DNA of 15,743 bases from Synechococcales cyanobacterium PMM_0003 (GCA_949128015.1 CASBRC010000007.1:1-15743); one strand, 5' to 3'. Counted from the first letter of the stretch, positions 1-6,427 are shown. Notes: generated by a model from the letters alone, not told the origin. A program made the numbers and translations.

Positions 1-359
1 GTGCGGAGAAATTCAATCGAGTGACGTTTTTTCTGCAAAGGGTAGGTTTCAGGGTCGGCTGTACCAAAAACTGCGATCGCAGTCGCTTGCATTTCTACCC
101 TTTGCCCTTTTCCCATTGACTCAACTAGAAGCCCAGACACCTCAATCGATGTGCCTGTAGTTATTTGCTTAGTTAGCGTTTCATAGTCATCAATCGTCTG
201 TGGTAAAACGATCTGTAACCCTTGTAGCGATGAACCATCATTAAGCTCCAAGAAGGCTATTCCCTTACCTTCTCGTTTTGTGCGTACCCAGCCACGGACA
301 ATATATGAGTCATTAATCTGACCACTACGCAGTAGGTCAATAATTCTTGCAGATGCCAT
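1..359 (-). CDS. asnS: Asparagine--tRNA ligase, N-terminal part (cut by window edge)
   Basis: Class II aminoacyl-tRNA synthetase that charges tRNA-Asn with asparagine in the cytoplasm. Reading leftward from the ATG at 359 gives about 119 residues: a start MASARIIDLLRSGQ, then the OB-fold anticodon-binding domain (VRGWVRTKREGKGIAFLELNDGS), then the linker ending DPETYPLQKKRHSIEFLR. The last piece is the characteristic junction into the catalytic core of AsnRS-type enzymes, where HS.EFLR precedes the HLRPRT motif. The catalytic domain lies outside the window. An in-frame TAG lies two codons upstream of the ATG (363-365), so no earlier ATG start is possible. The start has no obvious Shine-Dalgarno sequence. 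AspRS is the main alternative, but the KKRHS.EFLR junction fits AsnRS better. Confidence 0.9.
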   Translation of the reverse strand, partial: MASARIIDLLRSGQINDSYIVRGWVRTKREGKGIAFLELNDGSSLQGLQIVLPQTIDDYETLTKQITTGTSIEVSGLLVESMGKGQRVEMQATAIAVFGTADPETYPLQKKRHSIEFLR

Positions 360-504
360 ATGCTAGAAATAATCGCTAGAAATAACTGTGAATATTTTGT
401 AGAGCAATGAAATTTGCGATCGCAAAGCTCAGGCAAGTATCTTAACATTTTGGAGCAGGGCATCGTCAGAAACCTTGATTCCCCTTTAGCTCCCCCCCAT
501 ATTT

Positions 505-536
505 ATAAATTTTCCCTTCAATAAATTTTCCCTTCA
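505..536. repeat. Perfect 16-bp tandem duplication
   Basis: The unit ATAAATTTTCCCTTCA occurs twice head to tail (505-520 and 521-536) in the gap between asnS and the next minus-strand gene. A second A/T-rich direct repeat, AAAATCTAAA, lies at 591-600 and 602-611. The surrounding 360-648 gap shows no coding potential or hairpin that I can support, so slippage in noncoding DNA is the simplest reading. Confidence 0.8.
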
Positions 537-648
537 CCGATCAAGATGTAATACTTGACATGTGATCAATTCCAACAATATATTCAAATAAAAATCTAAA
601 TAAAATCTAAAAATAAAACAAAGTCAAAAAACAACGCTTTGAAGAGAG

Positions 649-864
649 TTAGCTGTCATATGCCATTTCCCGAATTAAGGGCAGGCGGTTGCTAATGTAG
701 TCACTTAGATCGTTTTGTTGGTGAGAGTCAAGTGATGAGCGCTGTTGAACTTGGTCAACTAACCAACTCATGAGTCCATCATCATCAAGGTTTAAGAGCA
801 GATTTGGCTGTGCTTGGCTAACTGAGTCCCAAAAGAGGCGGATGATAGCAGGTGTCATGGACAT
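649..864 (-). CDS. Small hypothetical protein (71 aa)
   Basis: A short acidic protein with no recognised domain. It has alternating hydrophobic residues consistent with a helical bundle: MTPAIIRLFWDSV near the start, a DDDGLMSWLVDQV segment at about residues 27-39, and a C-terminal DYISNRLPLIREMA helix. The composition and helix spacing look like a real folded protein, not a shadow frame. I have an impression of similar small proteins in other cyanobacteria but cannot confirm it. Two start codons are possible: ATG at 864, or ATG at 858, two codons in. The AAGG element at 867-870 sits 3 bases from the first and 9 bases from the second, so the shorter 69-residue form may be the one made. No signal peptide or membrane segment is seen. 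Confidence 0.6.
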   Translation of the reverse strand: MSMTPAIIRLFWDSVSQAQPNLLLNLDDDGLMSWLVDQVQQRSSLDSHQQNDLSDYISNRLPLIREMAYDS

Positions 865-1016
865 TTACCTTAATCTTAATATTGTTCTAACATTTAATAG
901 ATTAATACATCTACTAGTTAGTACTGTTAAAAATCACACAAAATGAAATAAAAGACACCTTTCTTAAGATTGATTGATCAGGTATTGACTAAATAAATAT
1001 ACAAAATACAGCCTAT

Positions 1017-1035
1017 TACAGCGCAAGGCGCTGTA
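1017..1035. repeat. Short palindrome in the pgl leader
   Basis: TACAGCGC and GCGCTGTA form a perfect 8-bp stem around an AAG loop, about 50 bases upstream of the pgl start. The GCGCAAGGCGC centre resembles the GGCGCAAAGCGCC centre of the larger palindrome at 2096-2154. It may be a short relative of that family, or an mRNA leader hairpin. Confidence 0.6.
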
Positions 1036-1083
1036 CACGATTAGATTGGTTTCGCGCTTTATTTCTAAACAGAGGTATTTTTT

Positions 1084-1794
1084 ATGGCTAGACAAGTAGA
1101 AATTTGGAATGATATGACTGAGATTGCGACAAGAGCATTATTGTTGTGTCAACTTGCCTATGATCAGGCGATCGCAAAAGGTGAAAGATTTACCATTGTT
1201 GCCACAGGTGGGAGTTCACCTCGTGTTTTATATGAACTTTTAGCAAAAAAAGAATGGGACTGGTCAAAGGTACATGTTTTTTGGGGAGATGAGCGCTATG
1301 TGCCTGTTAATGATCCTCAGAGCAATGAAGGCATGACTCGCCAAACGTGGCTCAATCACGTATCAATTCCTGAGTCAAATATTCATGCAATTCCAACTGC
1401 TGCCGATGATCCTGCGATCGCAGCATCGGAATACGAACAGCATATTCAAGAATTTTTTGGTATTGCAAAAGGTGAAATTCCTCAATTTGATCTGATTTTG
1501 ATGGGAATGGGCGATGATGGACATACGGCTTCGTTATTTCCGCATACCAAGGCTCTCAAAGTTAATGATCGCCTTGTGACTGTCGGTGACAAAGATGGAC
1601 AGCCTCGAATCACGATGACTGTTCCTTTGATTAATCAAGCTAAAGAAATTATGTTCATGATTGAAGGTGCTGCCAAAGCAAAAGCTCTTAAGGCAGTTTT
1701 AGCTCCTAATGGTGATGTTAATCAATATCCTTCGCGATTGATTACTGGCAATACTATTTGGCTTTGCGATCGCACAGCAATGAAGGCTAAATAA
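1084..1794 (+). CDS. pgl: 6-phosphogluconolactonase
   Basis: Hydrolyses 6-phosphogluconolactone to 6-phosphogluconate, the second step of the oxidative pentose phosphate pathway, in the cytoplasm. In cyanobacteria this pathway supplies NADPH mainly in the dark. The 236 residues match the usual length of the DevB/Pgl family, which shares its fold with glucosamine-6-phosphate deaminase. Family signatures are clear: TGGSSP at 41-46 (phosphate loop), GDERYVP at 68-74 and GMGDDGHTASLFP at 141-153, which carries the expected active-site residues. The ATG at 1084 has an AGAGG ribosome binding site at 1071-1075, 8 bases upstream. The gene stands alone, with no zwf or opcA in the window. A hairpin overlaps its stop codon. 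GlcN6P deaminase is the alternative, but the motif set fits lactonase. Confidence 0.96.
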   Translation: MARQVEIWNDMTEIATRALLLCQLAYDQAIAKGERFTIVATGGSSPRVLYELLAKKEWDWSKVHVFWGDERYVPVNDPQSNEGMTRQTWLNHVSIPESNIHAIPTAADDPAIAASEYEQHIQEFFGIAKGEIPQFDLILMGMGDDGHTASLFPHTKALKVNDRLVTVGDKDGQPRITMTVPLINQAKEIMFMIEGAAKAKALKAVLAPNGDVNQYPSRLITGNTIWLCDRTAMKAK

Positions 1795-1822
1795 AGATAG
1801 TGTTTCGCACTACCTTTATTTA
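1788..1822 (+). terminator. Hairpin overlapping the pgl stop codon
   Basis: Arms 1788-1802 and 1808-1822 pair over 15 positions with one A-C mismatch (1797/1813) around the loop TTTCG. The stop codon of pgl (1792-1794) is inside the left arm. A T-rich stretch (AACTAAATTTTT) follows, so this is a plausible intrinsic terminator or 3'-end stabilising structure for pgl, located before the GTG start of the next gene at 1849. Confidence 0.6.
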
Positions 1823-1848
1823 ACTAAATTTTTACCAAATAAAAAATC

Positions 1849-2112
1849 GTGTCTAAACTAAATCCTGAGCAGTATCAACGACTGCGGAATGAAGCCAAAG
1901 CTCCCTATAGAGGACTCCGCATATTTATTTACATTGCTTTTGCTGGATCGGGATTTATTGGCGCAGTTATCTTTTTTACTAGATTAATCGCGGGAAAGGG
2001 TGAACTAGAATCCAACTTAGGAAACTTAGCTCTGCAAATTGGCGTGTTAGCTCTGGTAATGTGGTTATACCGCATTGATCGTAGTAAAAAAGCAGTCAAA
2101 ACCAAGAATTAG
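1849..2112 (+). CDS. DUF3493 family two-helix membrane protein (87 aa)
   Basis: A small membrane protein matching the DUF3493 pattern: a charged N-terminus (LNPEQYQRLRNEAKAPYRGLR), a first membrane segment at about residues 24-45, a polar link (AGKGELESNLGNL), a second segment at about 58-75 (LALQIGVLALVMWLYR) and a basic tail. Plant proteins carrying this domain (LPA1/REP27 type) help photosystem II assembly, so a thylakoid role is plausible but inferred. The start is GTG at 1849; no in-frame ATG gives the conserved N-terminus, and no strong Shine-Dalgarno is visible. The last codons (end of V84, then K85-T-K-N) and the TAG stop lie inside the left arm of the palindrome at 2096-2154, so the tail sequence is set by that repeat. 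Confidence 0.82.
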   Translation: MSKLNPEQYQRLRNEAKAPYRGLRIFIYIAFAGSGFIGAVIFFTRLIAGKGELESNLGNLALQIGVLALVMWLYRIDRSKKAVKTKN

Positions 2113-2154
2113 GATTGCGGCGCAAAGCGCCGCAATCCTAATTCTTGGTTTTGA
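2096..2154. repeat. Perfect 28-bp inverted repeat with AAA loop (palindrome A)
   Basis: Arms 2096-2123 and 2127-2154 are perfectly complementary over 28 bp with the 3-base loop AAA. The outer arm begins TCAAAACCAAGAATTAGG and the core is GGCGCAAAGCGCC. It overlaps the 3' end of the DUF3493 gene. A transcript from either strand would fold into a very stable hairpin. It could end transcription, protect an mRNA 3' end, or be a copy of a dispersed repeat family (compare 5489-5547 and 6428-6478). No long T-run follows directly. Confidence 0.92.
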
Positions 2155-2213
2155 TGGGAGTAGAACATTGCTTCTCCGCAAATTTAACTTTTTAAAAAAT
2201 ATTATGGTGGTTG

Positions 2214-2219
2214 TATAAT
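2214..2219 (+). promoter_or_regulatory. Candidate -10 box upstream of the ComFB-domain gene
   Basis: TATAAT at 2214-2219 is an exact match to the sigma-70 -10 consensus, 115 bases upstream of the ATG at 2335. No convincing -35 box lies 16-18 bases upstream (the region is T/A-rich: TTTTTAAAAAAT). In A/T-rich intergenic DNA such a hexamer can occur by chance. Confidence 0.35.
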
Positions 2220-2334
2220 ATCTTAAATAATTTTAAATTCTCTACAATTACTAAAAAATTTGCGATTTAATTTAAAACGATGTTTCTTGATTTTATAAAC
2301 ACTTCAATTTCATATTAGGTGGGGACGGCTTGAT

Positions 2335-3381
2335 ATGCAAAGCTGCAAAAATACAATAGAGGAAATGGTAATTGCAGAAATTGATTTGCAAATTTCTCAT
2401 TTACCAGAATACCGTCGAGGTCAGATTAACTTAAGTGAAATTGCGGCTTATGCACTAAACCGACTACCTCCAATGTATGCCACATCAAAAATAGGGTGGC
2501 TAAAACAACGCAAAAAGGCTGCAACGGAAATGCGATCGCAAATAGAATCCGCAGTGCGTAGAGCGTTAGTTAGTGTCAAGCCTGACGCACTTCGAGATGT
2601 TCGACCTCTTCCTTCACAAGAGGTCGAAAGTCATGCGCGATCGCTTGCCGCACTCCAACAACTTTTAGGTGCTGAAAAAGCCTCTTGGAAAGATATCCCT
2701 ACGGCTCTAGAGAATGCATTGATGACAGTTAAGCTCAAAAGTGCGGTGAGTAATACCTATATAGTTACGGGTAGACGCGAAGCAATTGCTGGACGAGATG
2801 ACACTGCCTTTGGCAAGCCACCTGAAATTTCTTGGAAAGGTAGACAAGTTAAAACCTCCATAAATTCGAGTCAAGATGTACAGAAAGCCAGAGACTTCCA
2901 AACTTACATGGTGGATGTCAATTATCAATTTAGTAATGTATTAGAAAAGTTAGTACTGTCGCTTGCCTATCATCAAATTCAGAAATTACATCCTGCGATC
3001 GCAGAAACAGTAGATCTAGGTGAAGCAACTGCCTATGTATTAAATCGACTGCCTCCAATGTATGCCACATCAGAGAAAGGCTATAAAGCTCTAAGACTGA
3101 GGGCGCGAGAAGTTTATGGTAAAGAGGTTGTGGCTGCTCTAAAAGAAGCGATCGCAGTTTGTGTAGAGGCTCCAAATTTAGAAAAAGTCCCGTTACCTTT
3201 AGCGCGTTTTGAAGCAGAGCTAGAAGCCTCACTGGATCAAGTAAGTTGGATCTTGCAACGCGATGATATTAATTGGCGCAATGCTCCATTTATCGTTGAA
3301 GAATGTCTACATAAAGTTATCAATAATGAAATGGAATGGCGTAAACGTAGTGACTATAACCACTACCCATACAATCCATGA
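2335..3381 (+). CDS. Protein with two tandem ComFB domains (348 aa)
   Basis: Contains two copies of the late-competence ComFB domain. Copy 1 spans about residues 7-80 with the signature ALNRLPPMYATS at 40-51. Copy 2 spans about 201-275 with VLNRLPPMYATS at 235-246. Each copy is followed about 78 residues later by a similar short segment, SWKDIPTALENAL (117-129) and NWRNAPFIVEECL (313-325), so the whole unit of domain plus C-terminal helix is duplicated. The linker (about 135-190) is basic and low in hydrophobics. ComFB proteins were first named in Bacillus competence operons. Cyanobacterial members have recently been reported as cyclic-dinucleotide (c-di-GMP/c-di-AMP) receptors, so a soluble signalling role is the best inference; no catalytic motif is seen. 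No CxxC zinc pair is visible. The ATG at 2335 has AGGTGGGG at 2318-2325 upstream. The gene is convergent with the next one, with a 22-base gap. Single-domain ComFB proteins are usually roughly 100-200 residues, so this one is long. Confidence 0.82.
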   Translation: MQSCKNTIEEMVIAEIDLQISHLPEYRRGQINLSEIAAYALNRLPPMYATSKIGWLKQRKKAATEMRSQIESAVRRALVSVKPDALRDVRPLPSQEVESHARSLAALQQLLGAEKASWKDIPTALENALMTVKLKSAVSNTYIVTGRREAIAGRDDTAFGKPPEISWKGRQVKTSINSSQDVQKARDFQTYMVDVNYQFSNVLEKLVLSLAYHQIQKLHPAIAETVDLGEATAYVLNRLPPMYATSEKGYKALRLRAREVYGKEVVAALKEAIAVCVEAPNLEKVPLPLARFEAELEASLDQVSWILQRDDINWRNAPFIVEECLHKVINNEMEWRKRSDYNHYPYNP

Positions 3382-3403
3382 CAATGGATAAGTAGACAGA
3401 CTA

Positions 3404-4492
3404 TTACAGCGTCCCCGATCGCATTTTTGTCCAGAGATCTTTATATTGTGTAAGCGTAGATGCTGACAAAGGCGAAATAAATTCACTCTTGGCAAAGATA
3501 TCCTGCGAGAAAAATTTAATTGGATCGGCTTTGACACTAGCAGGAACTTGATCTAACTCACTTGATGGACTAACCGCATCTGTTAAAGATGTAATTTGAG
3601 CGGCGATCGCAGGTGTCAGGTAAAAATTCATCCATTCTGCTGTTGCGATCGCAACTTCACCATTAGGTATTACCCAAATATCGCTCCAGAGAGCCGTCCC
3701 ATCTTGAGGAATTACTACTTTGAGTTTTGGGTTTTGTTTTTGAGCTTTGTACATATCACTCGTCCAGCCTACCGCCGCCAGCGTGTCATCTGCTAATAGA
3801 GCCTGCAAATAGCTATCAGAAGAATAGGTTAAAGCTTGAGAGTTAAGGCTTTTAAGCTCTTTGGTAAGTTTGACAAAAACATCTTGACCTGCGACTAAAT
3901 TTTCTGGTTGATATGATTGCCCCATTTTTTTTAAAACTAGACCAATCACTTCTCGTGCATCGTCTGGCAATGACAATTTTTGCGCTAGCTCTGGTCGCCA
4001 TAGGTCAGCCCATTGCGTAATATCAAATTTTAATTTGTCGCTGCGATAGGCGATCGCCGTAGCTCCCCACCGATAAGGAATCCCCCATACCTGATTATTT
4101 CGCGTAACACTCTGTTGCCAGAGGGGAGAAAGTTTTTGCCATTTCGGGATTTTTTCCAGCAAATTTGGAGAGATTGGCTGGATTAAAGATTGTGCGATCG
4201 CCTGATCTAACCAACTATCACCGATACTCATGATATGCGGTACTTTGTCCCTGACGATATTGGGAGAATTTTGCAGTTCTTGCCAAAGTTTTGATGGTAA
4301 GTTTTCTGCTTTAAATTCGACTTTTGTTTGGGATGCTGCTTCAAACTGATTAATGACTTTACTGGGTATGGCTCCTAACAAACCCGCGATCCTTAAGCGA
4401 TCGCGTTGATCAAAAGGATTTGCGAACTGACATCCCCCAATCGAGGCGATCGCCGCCCCACCTAAAACTAAAAGCTTACGTCTATCCATCAC
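3404..4492 (-). CDS. Extracellular solute-binding lipoprotein, PotD-like (362 aa)
   Basis: Periplasmic ligand-binding component of an ABC importer, of the spermidine/putrescine (PotD) type. The N-terminus MMDRRKLLVLGGAAIASIGGC is a lipoprotein signal: twin arginines at 4-5, a hydrophobic core, and a lipobox ending at Cys21. The arginine pair also resembles a Tat signal. The body shows bacterial solute-binding features: IPYRWGATAIAYRSDKL in the middle, ITQWADLWRPELAQKLSLPDD (a W..LW hinge region), and GWTSDMYKAQKQNPKLKVVIPQDGTALWSDIWVIP near the C-terminal third, where PotD-like proteins contact ligand. Length fits the family. No permease or ATPase gene is adjacent, so its partners must be encoded elsewhere. 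ATG at 4492 (M1) and at 4489 (M2) are both possible. Substrate cannot be assigned from sequence alone; polyamine is the first guess. Confidence 0.85.
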   Translation of the reverse strand: MMDRRKLLVLGGAAIASIGGCQFANPFDQRDRLRIAGLLGAIPSKVINQFEAASQTKVEFKAENLPSKLWQELQNSPNIVRDKVPHIMSIGDSWLDQAIAQSLIQPISPNLLEKIPKWQKLSPLWQQSVTRNNQVWGIPYRWGATAIAYRSDKLKFDITQWADLWRPELAQKLSLPDDAREVIGLVLKKMGQSYQPENLVAGQDVFVKLTKELKSLNSQALTYSSDSYLQALLADDTLAAVGWTSDMYKAQKQNPKLKVVIPQDGTALWSDIWVIPNGEVAIATAEWMNFYLTPAIAAQITSLTDAVSPSSELDQVPASVKADPIKFFSQDIFAKSEFISPLSASTLTQYKDLWTKMRSGTL

Positions 4493-4523
4493 TTAATTTT
4501 ATACATATTGCCCATTAAAAAGC

Positions 4524-4548
4524 AAAGGCGGCGCAAAGCACCGCTTTT
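4524..4548. repeat. Hairpin D1, GGCGCAAAGC core
   Basis: Arms 4524-4534 and 4538-4548 pair around an AAA loop, with nine Watson-Crick pairs, one G-T wobble (4527/4545) and one C-A mismatch (4532/4540). The centre GGCGCAAAGC is nearly the same as the centre of palindrome A. It lies just upstream of the PotD-like gene and directly abuts hairpin D2. Confidence 0.7.
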
Positions 4549-4593
4549 AACATCAATTAAAGACGACGTTTTGCGCCGTCTTCAATTGATGTT
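4549..4593 (-). terminator. Hairpin D2 at the 3' end of the coiled-coil protein gene
   Basis: Arms 4549-4568 and 4574-4593 pair over 20 positions around a 5-base loop. The two A-C mismatches seen on the plus strand (4559/4583 and 4566/4576) become U-G wobbles on the minus strand, so the RNA from the flanking minus-strand genes folds without any mismatch. It begins 2 bases after the stop codon of the 4596-5366 gene. A terminator or 3'-end stabiliser for that gene is the likely role, though no U-run follows the stem. Confidence 0.6.
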
Positions 4594-4595
4594 TT

Positions 4596-5366
4596 TTACT
4601 TTACAAATGGGCGCATCAGCAAATAGCCTGCCCCAAAGGAAGTCAGTACAATCGCCACAATGGTCACGGTTAATACCCAACCACTCAAACCCGTCGATTC
4701 ACTAGTCTGCTCCATAGCCCCAGTGCGAAGAGGGCGAGAAGATATTTCTTCACGAATCTCTAACTTAGGTAATACTTTGGTTCTTTTTGTCGGTGCGGGA
4801 GCAGGCTCTTCAAGGGCGGCAAAAGAACTATCGTAATATAGCGCTTCGCTAGCCATTGGTTCGCTACTAGACTGAGGAGCAGCATCAGTGGCGAGTTGTC
4901 TCGCTCTAGAAATTGCTTCTTGGATGGCATTTGTTGTCTGCTGCACGGCAACTTTGCGAGGACTAGCCTGTGTTGGCGGCTTATCTACAGGACGAGGTTG
5001 AGAAACAGGAGGACGACCTTGAGGCTGAGGATTGCCTCTTGATGGTGCAGGATTAACTTGTGAAGAAGCACGGATACCTGCTAAAACATCGGTTAACTTT
5101 GAATCTGGCAAATTAGACTGGGTGAGAATTGTCTGTACGCGATCTGTGGATTGCGCGATCGCCTCAAACTCTTGCAGAAGCATTTGGTTTTGCTTAGTTA
5201 GTTGCTCATTTTGCAACTGAAAAAAAGATAACTTTGCTTGAGCAGATTGCAACTCCGCAGCAAGTTCTCGATACACAGTTACAGGTACTGAGGCTTGATA
5301 ACCAGATTGAGATGTCTGATAACCAGATTGAGAAGTTGTAGGTTTAAAGACTGGATTGGCTTGCAT
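4596..5366 (-). CDS. Hypothetical coiled-coil protein with C-terminal membrane anchor (256 aa)
   Basis: No known family recognised. Order of parts: a polar N-terminus with the heptapeptide TSQSGYQ twice in tandem (residues 11-17 and 18-24), a predicted coiled coil at about 27-75 (VYRELAAELQSAQAKL, then a Q/N/L-rich stretch), a Pro/Gln-rich linker at about 104-135, a second helical stretch at about 140-162, an acidic/proline segment, and a single membrane segment at about 229-251 (WVLTVTIVAIVLTSFGAGYLL) ending in the short tail MRPFVK. This layout suggests a tail-anchored protein with most of its mass in the cytoplasm, perhaps a scaffold; function unknown. The ATG at 5366 is the first in frame. 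The spacing around it lacks a strong Shine-Dalgarno. Confidence 0.75.
   Translation of the reverse strand: MQANPVFKPTTSQSGYQTSQSGYQASVPVTVYRELAAELQSAQAKLSFFQLQNEQLTKQNQMLLQEFEAIAQSTDRVQTILTQSNLPDSKLTDVLAGIRASSQVNPAPSRGNPQPQGRPPVSQPRPVDKPPTQASPRKVAVQQTTNAIQEAISRARQLATDAAPQSSSEPMASEALYYDSSFAALEEPAPAPTKRTKVLPKLEIREEISSRPLRTGAMEQTSESTGLSGWVLTVTIVAIVLTSFGAGYLLMRPFVK
5295..5336 (-). repeat. 21-bp tandem duplication inside the coiled-coil protein gene
   Basis: Two in-frame 21-base units (5295-5315 and 5316-5336) match at 19 of 21 positions and encode the doubled TSQSGYQ peptide. This looks like a recent slippage duplication that keeps the reading frame. Confidence 0.8.
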
Positions 5367-5676
5367 AGGCGACAGTACCGTAGACCATAAAAATTTAGTC
5401 GAGAATATACCATACTATTGTCACCATTAGATGTAATTTTCACCTATTGCGGTAATTATAGTTGTGACCACATGCTACTAAGACACCTCAAAACCGAAGA
5501 AAAAGTGAGGCGACGCTCTGCGCCGTCCCACTTTTTCTTCGGTTTTGGAGTACTGCAAATCCTAAAATTGCTTTCATGGAAAGCATTGTGGCTTTATTTA
5601 TTGGATTTTGATTTTAAACATTTTCGGTATTAGCTTATTGATGTTAACTTAGAGGATATTCAAAAAAGTCTAAAAG
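5367..5676. other. 310-base divergent intergenic region
   Basis: Lies between the starts of two divergent genes (minus-strand gene at 5366, plus-strand gene at 5677), so it should contain promoters for both. It holds palindrome B (5489-5547). An open frame across 5418-5633 exists but runs through the palindrome and has no ribosome binding site, so it is not called as a gene. I could not find a convincing -35/-10 pair. Confidence 0.5.
5489..5547. repeat. 28-position inverted repeat with TCT loop (palindrome B)
   Basis: Arms 5489-5516 and 5520-5547 pair over 28 positions with two A-C mismatches (5508/5528, 5513/5523) and one G-T wobble (5510/5526); the outermost 19 bp are perfect. The outer arm starts CAAAACCGAAGAAAAAGTG and the inner part is GGCGACGC. 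Arm length and loop size equal those of palindrome A. It sits between divergent genes and so is not at any known 3' end, which argues against a simple terminator role. Confidence 0.9.
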
Positions 5677-6417
5677 TTGAGTTCCCTCAATACTCAAAGT
5701 GCCAAAAAACAGTTTTCCGATAGGTTATTAAAGGCGATTAATGCGGGTAGTTTTATGACTGTTAATGTTAGTGAATCTTTGTTTGAACAGATTCTCGAGT
5801 ATCTTCGAGCAAGAACCGAATCAAGCGATCGCATTGCTGAGAACTTGCTCAAAACACTTGAAATCTTGACATCTAGCAGTAAGTCCGTAAATTCTGTTTC
5901 TAGGTCAAATAGCGATCGCGTCGATGATCTAGTTTCACAATTTGGACAAAAACTATTTGATGTATGGAAAGAGCTAGCTGACTTGCAAGTGGGTGAAAAT
6001 TACTGGAGTTATCCTGTCATGTTTGAAGACCTTGCCGAAACAATGGAAATATCCGTTGATCGCTTTGTGCAGTATTTAGCGAATGTTCAGATCGGCAGTT
6101 TGCAGCTTATCCAAGGACGCGGCTACAACTATCAAGTAAATGGACAGCAAGCCGCTTCGCTAACCTTTCACTCTGCCCCAACTCTCAAAAAAGCCGCAAT
6201 TCCTAACATCAATGACAAAAAACAAGATGCGGGTACGGATAACAAATCTCTAAGTCAAACTTTTAAAGTCGGTGATCGGGTCTGTGTAAATGCAAACCGT
6301 CAACAATACGCCAATCATAAAGGTGTCGTTGAGCAGGTTATCAGCGTAAGCTGTCGTGTGAAGTTGGATAATGGCTGGACAGCATTTTTACCTAATCATT
6401 GTTTAGATCACATTTAA
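5677..6417 (+). CDS. Hypothetical protein with KOW-like C-terminal domain (246 aa, TTG start)
   Basis: Not recognised as a whole. The N-terminal half is helical (residues 10-65, then 80-105), the middle (106-160) is a compact segment WSYPVMFEDLAETMEISVDRF that reads like a small helix-turn-helix, followed by a low-complexity linker (165-190). The C-terminus (about 195-243) has the form FKVGDRVCVNANRQQYANHKG...GWTAFLPNHCL, typical of a small SH3/KOW-like barrel as found in translation, transcription and Fe-S/photosynthesis proteins. The frame opens after TAA at 5671-5673; only TTG at 5677 or ATG at 5755 (residue 27) can start it. The first 26 residues look like a genuine helix, which favours TTG; AGAGGA at 5651-5656 is too far away to act as a normal ribosome binding site. 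Function unknown; nucleic-acid binding is a guess. Confidence 0.7.
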   Translation: MSSLNTQSAKKQFSDRLLKAINAGSFMTVNVSESLFEQILEYLRARTESSDRIAENLLKTLEILTSSSKSVNSVSRSNSDRVDDLVSQFGQKLFDVWKELADLQVGENYWSYPVMFEDLAETMEISVDRFVQYLANVQIGSLQLIQGRGYNYQVNGQQAASLTFHSAPTLKKAAIPNINDKKQDAGTDNKSLSQTFKVGDRVCVNANRQQYANHKGVVEQVISVSCRVKLDNGWTAFLPNHCLDHI

Positions 6418-6427
6418 TCAAACACAA

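Noticed and set aside
985..1012. TTGACT followed by TACAGC as a pgl promoter
   Set aside because: The -35 is good but no acceptable -10 box lies at the right distance.
3374..3389. 6-bp hairpin ATCCAT/ATGGAT at the convergent gene junction
   Set aside because: Too short and without a T-run to be called a terminator with confidence.
3401..3411. CTATTACAGCG, also present at 1013-1023
   Set aside because: An 11-base match alone can be chance; at 3401 it is not part of a palindrome.
5418..5633. 71-codon open frame on the plus strand
   Set aside because: It runs straight through palindrome B, has no ribosome binding site and an implausible composition; most likely chance.
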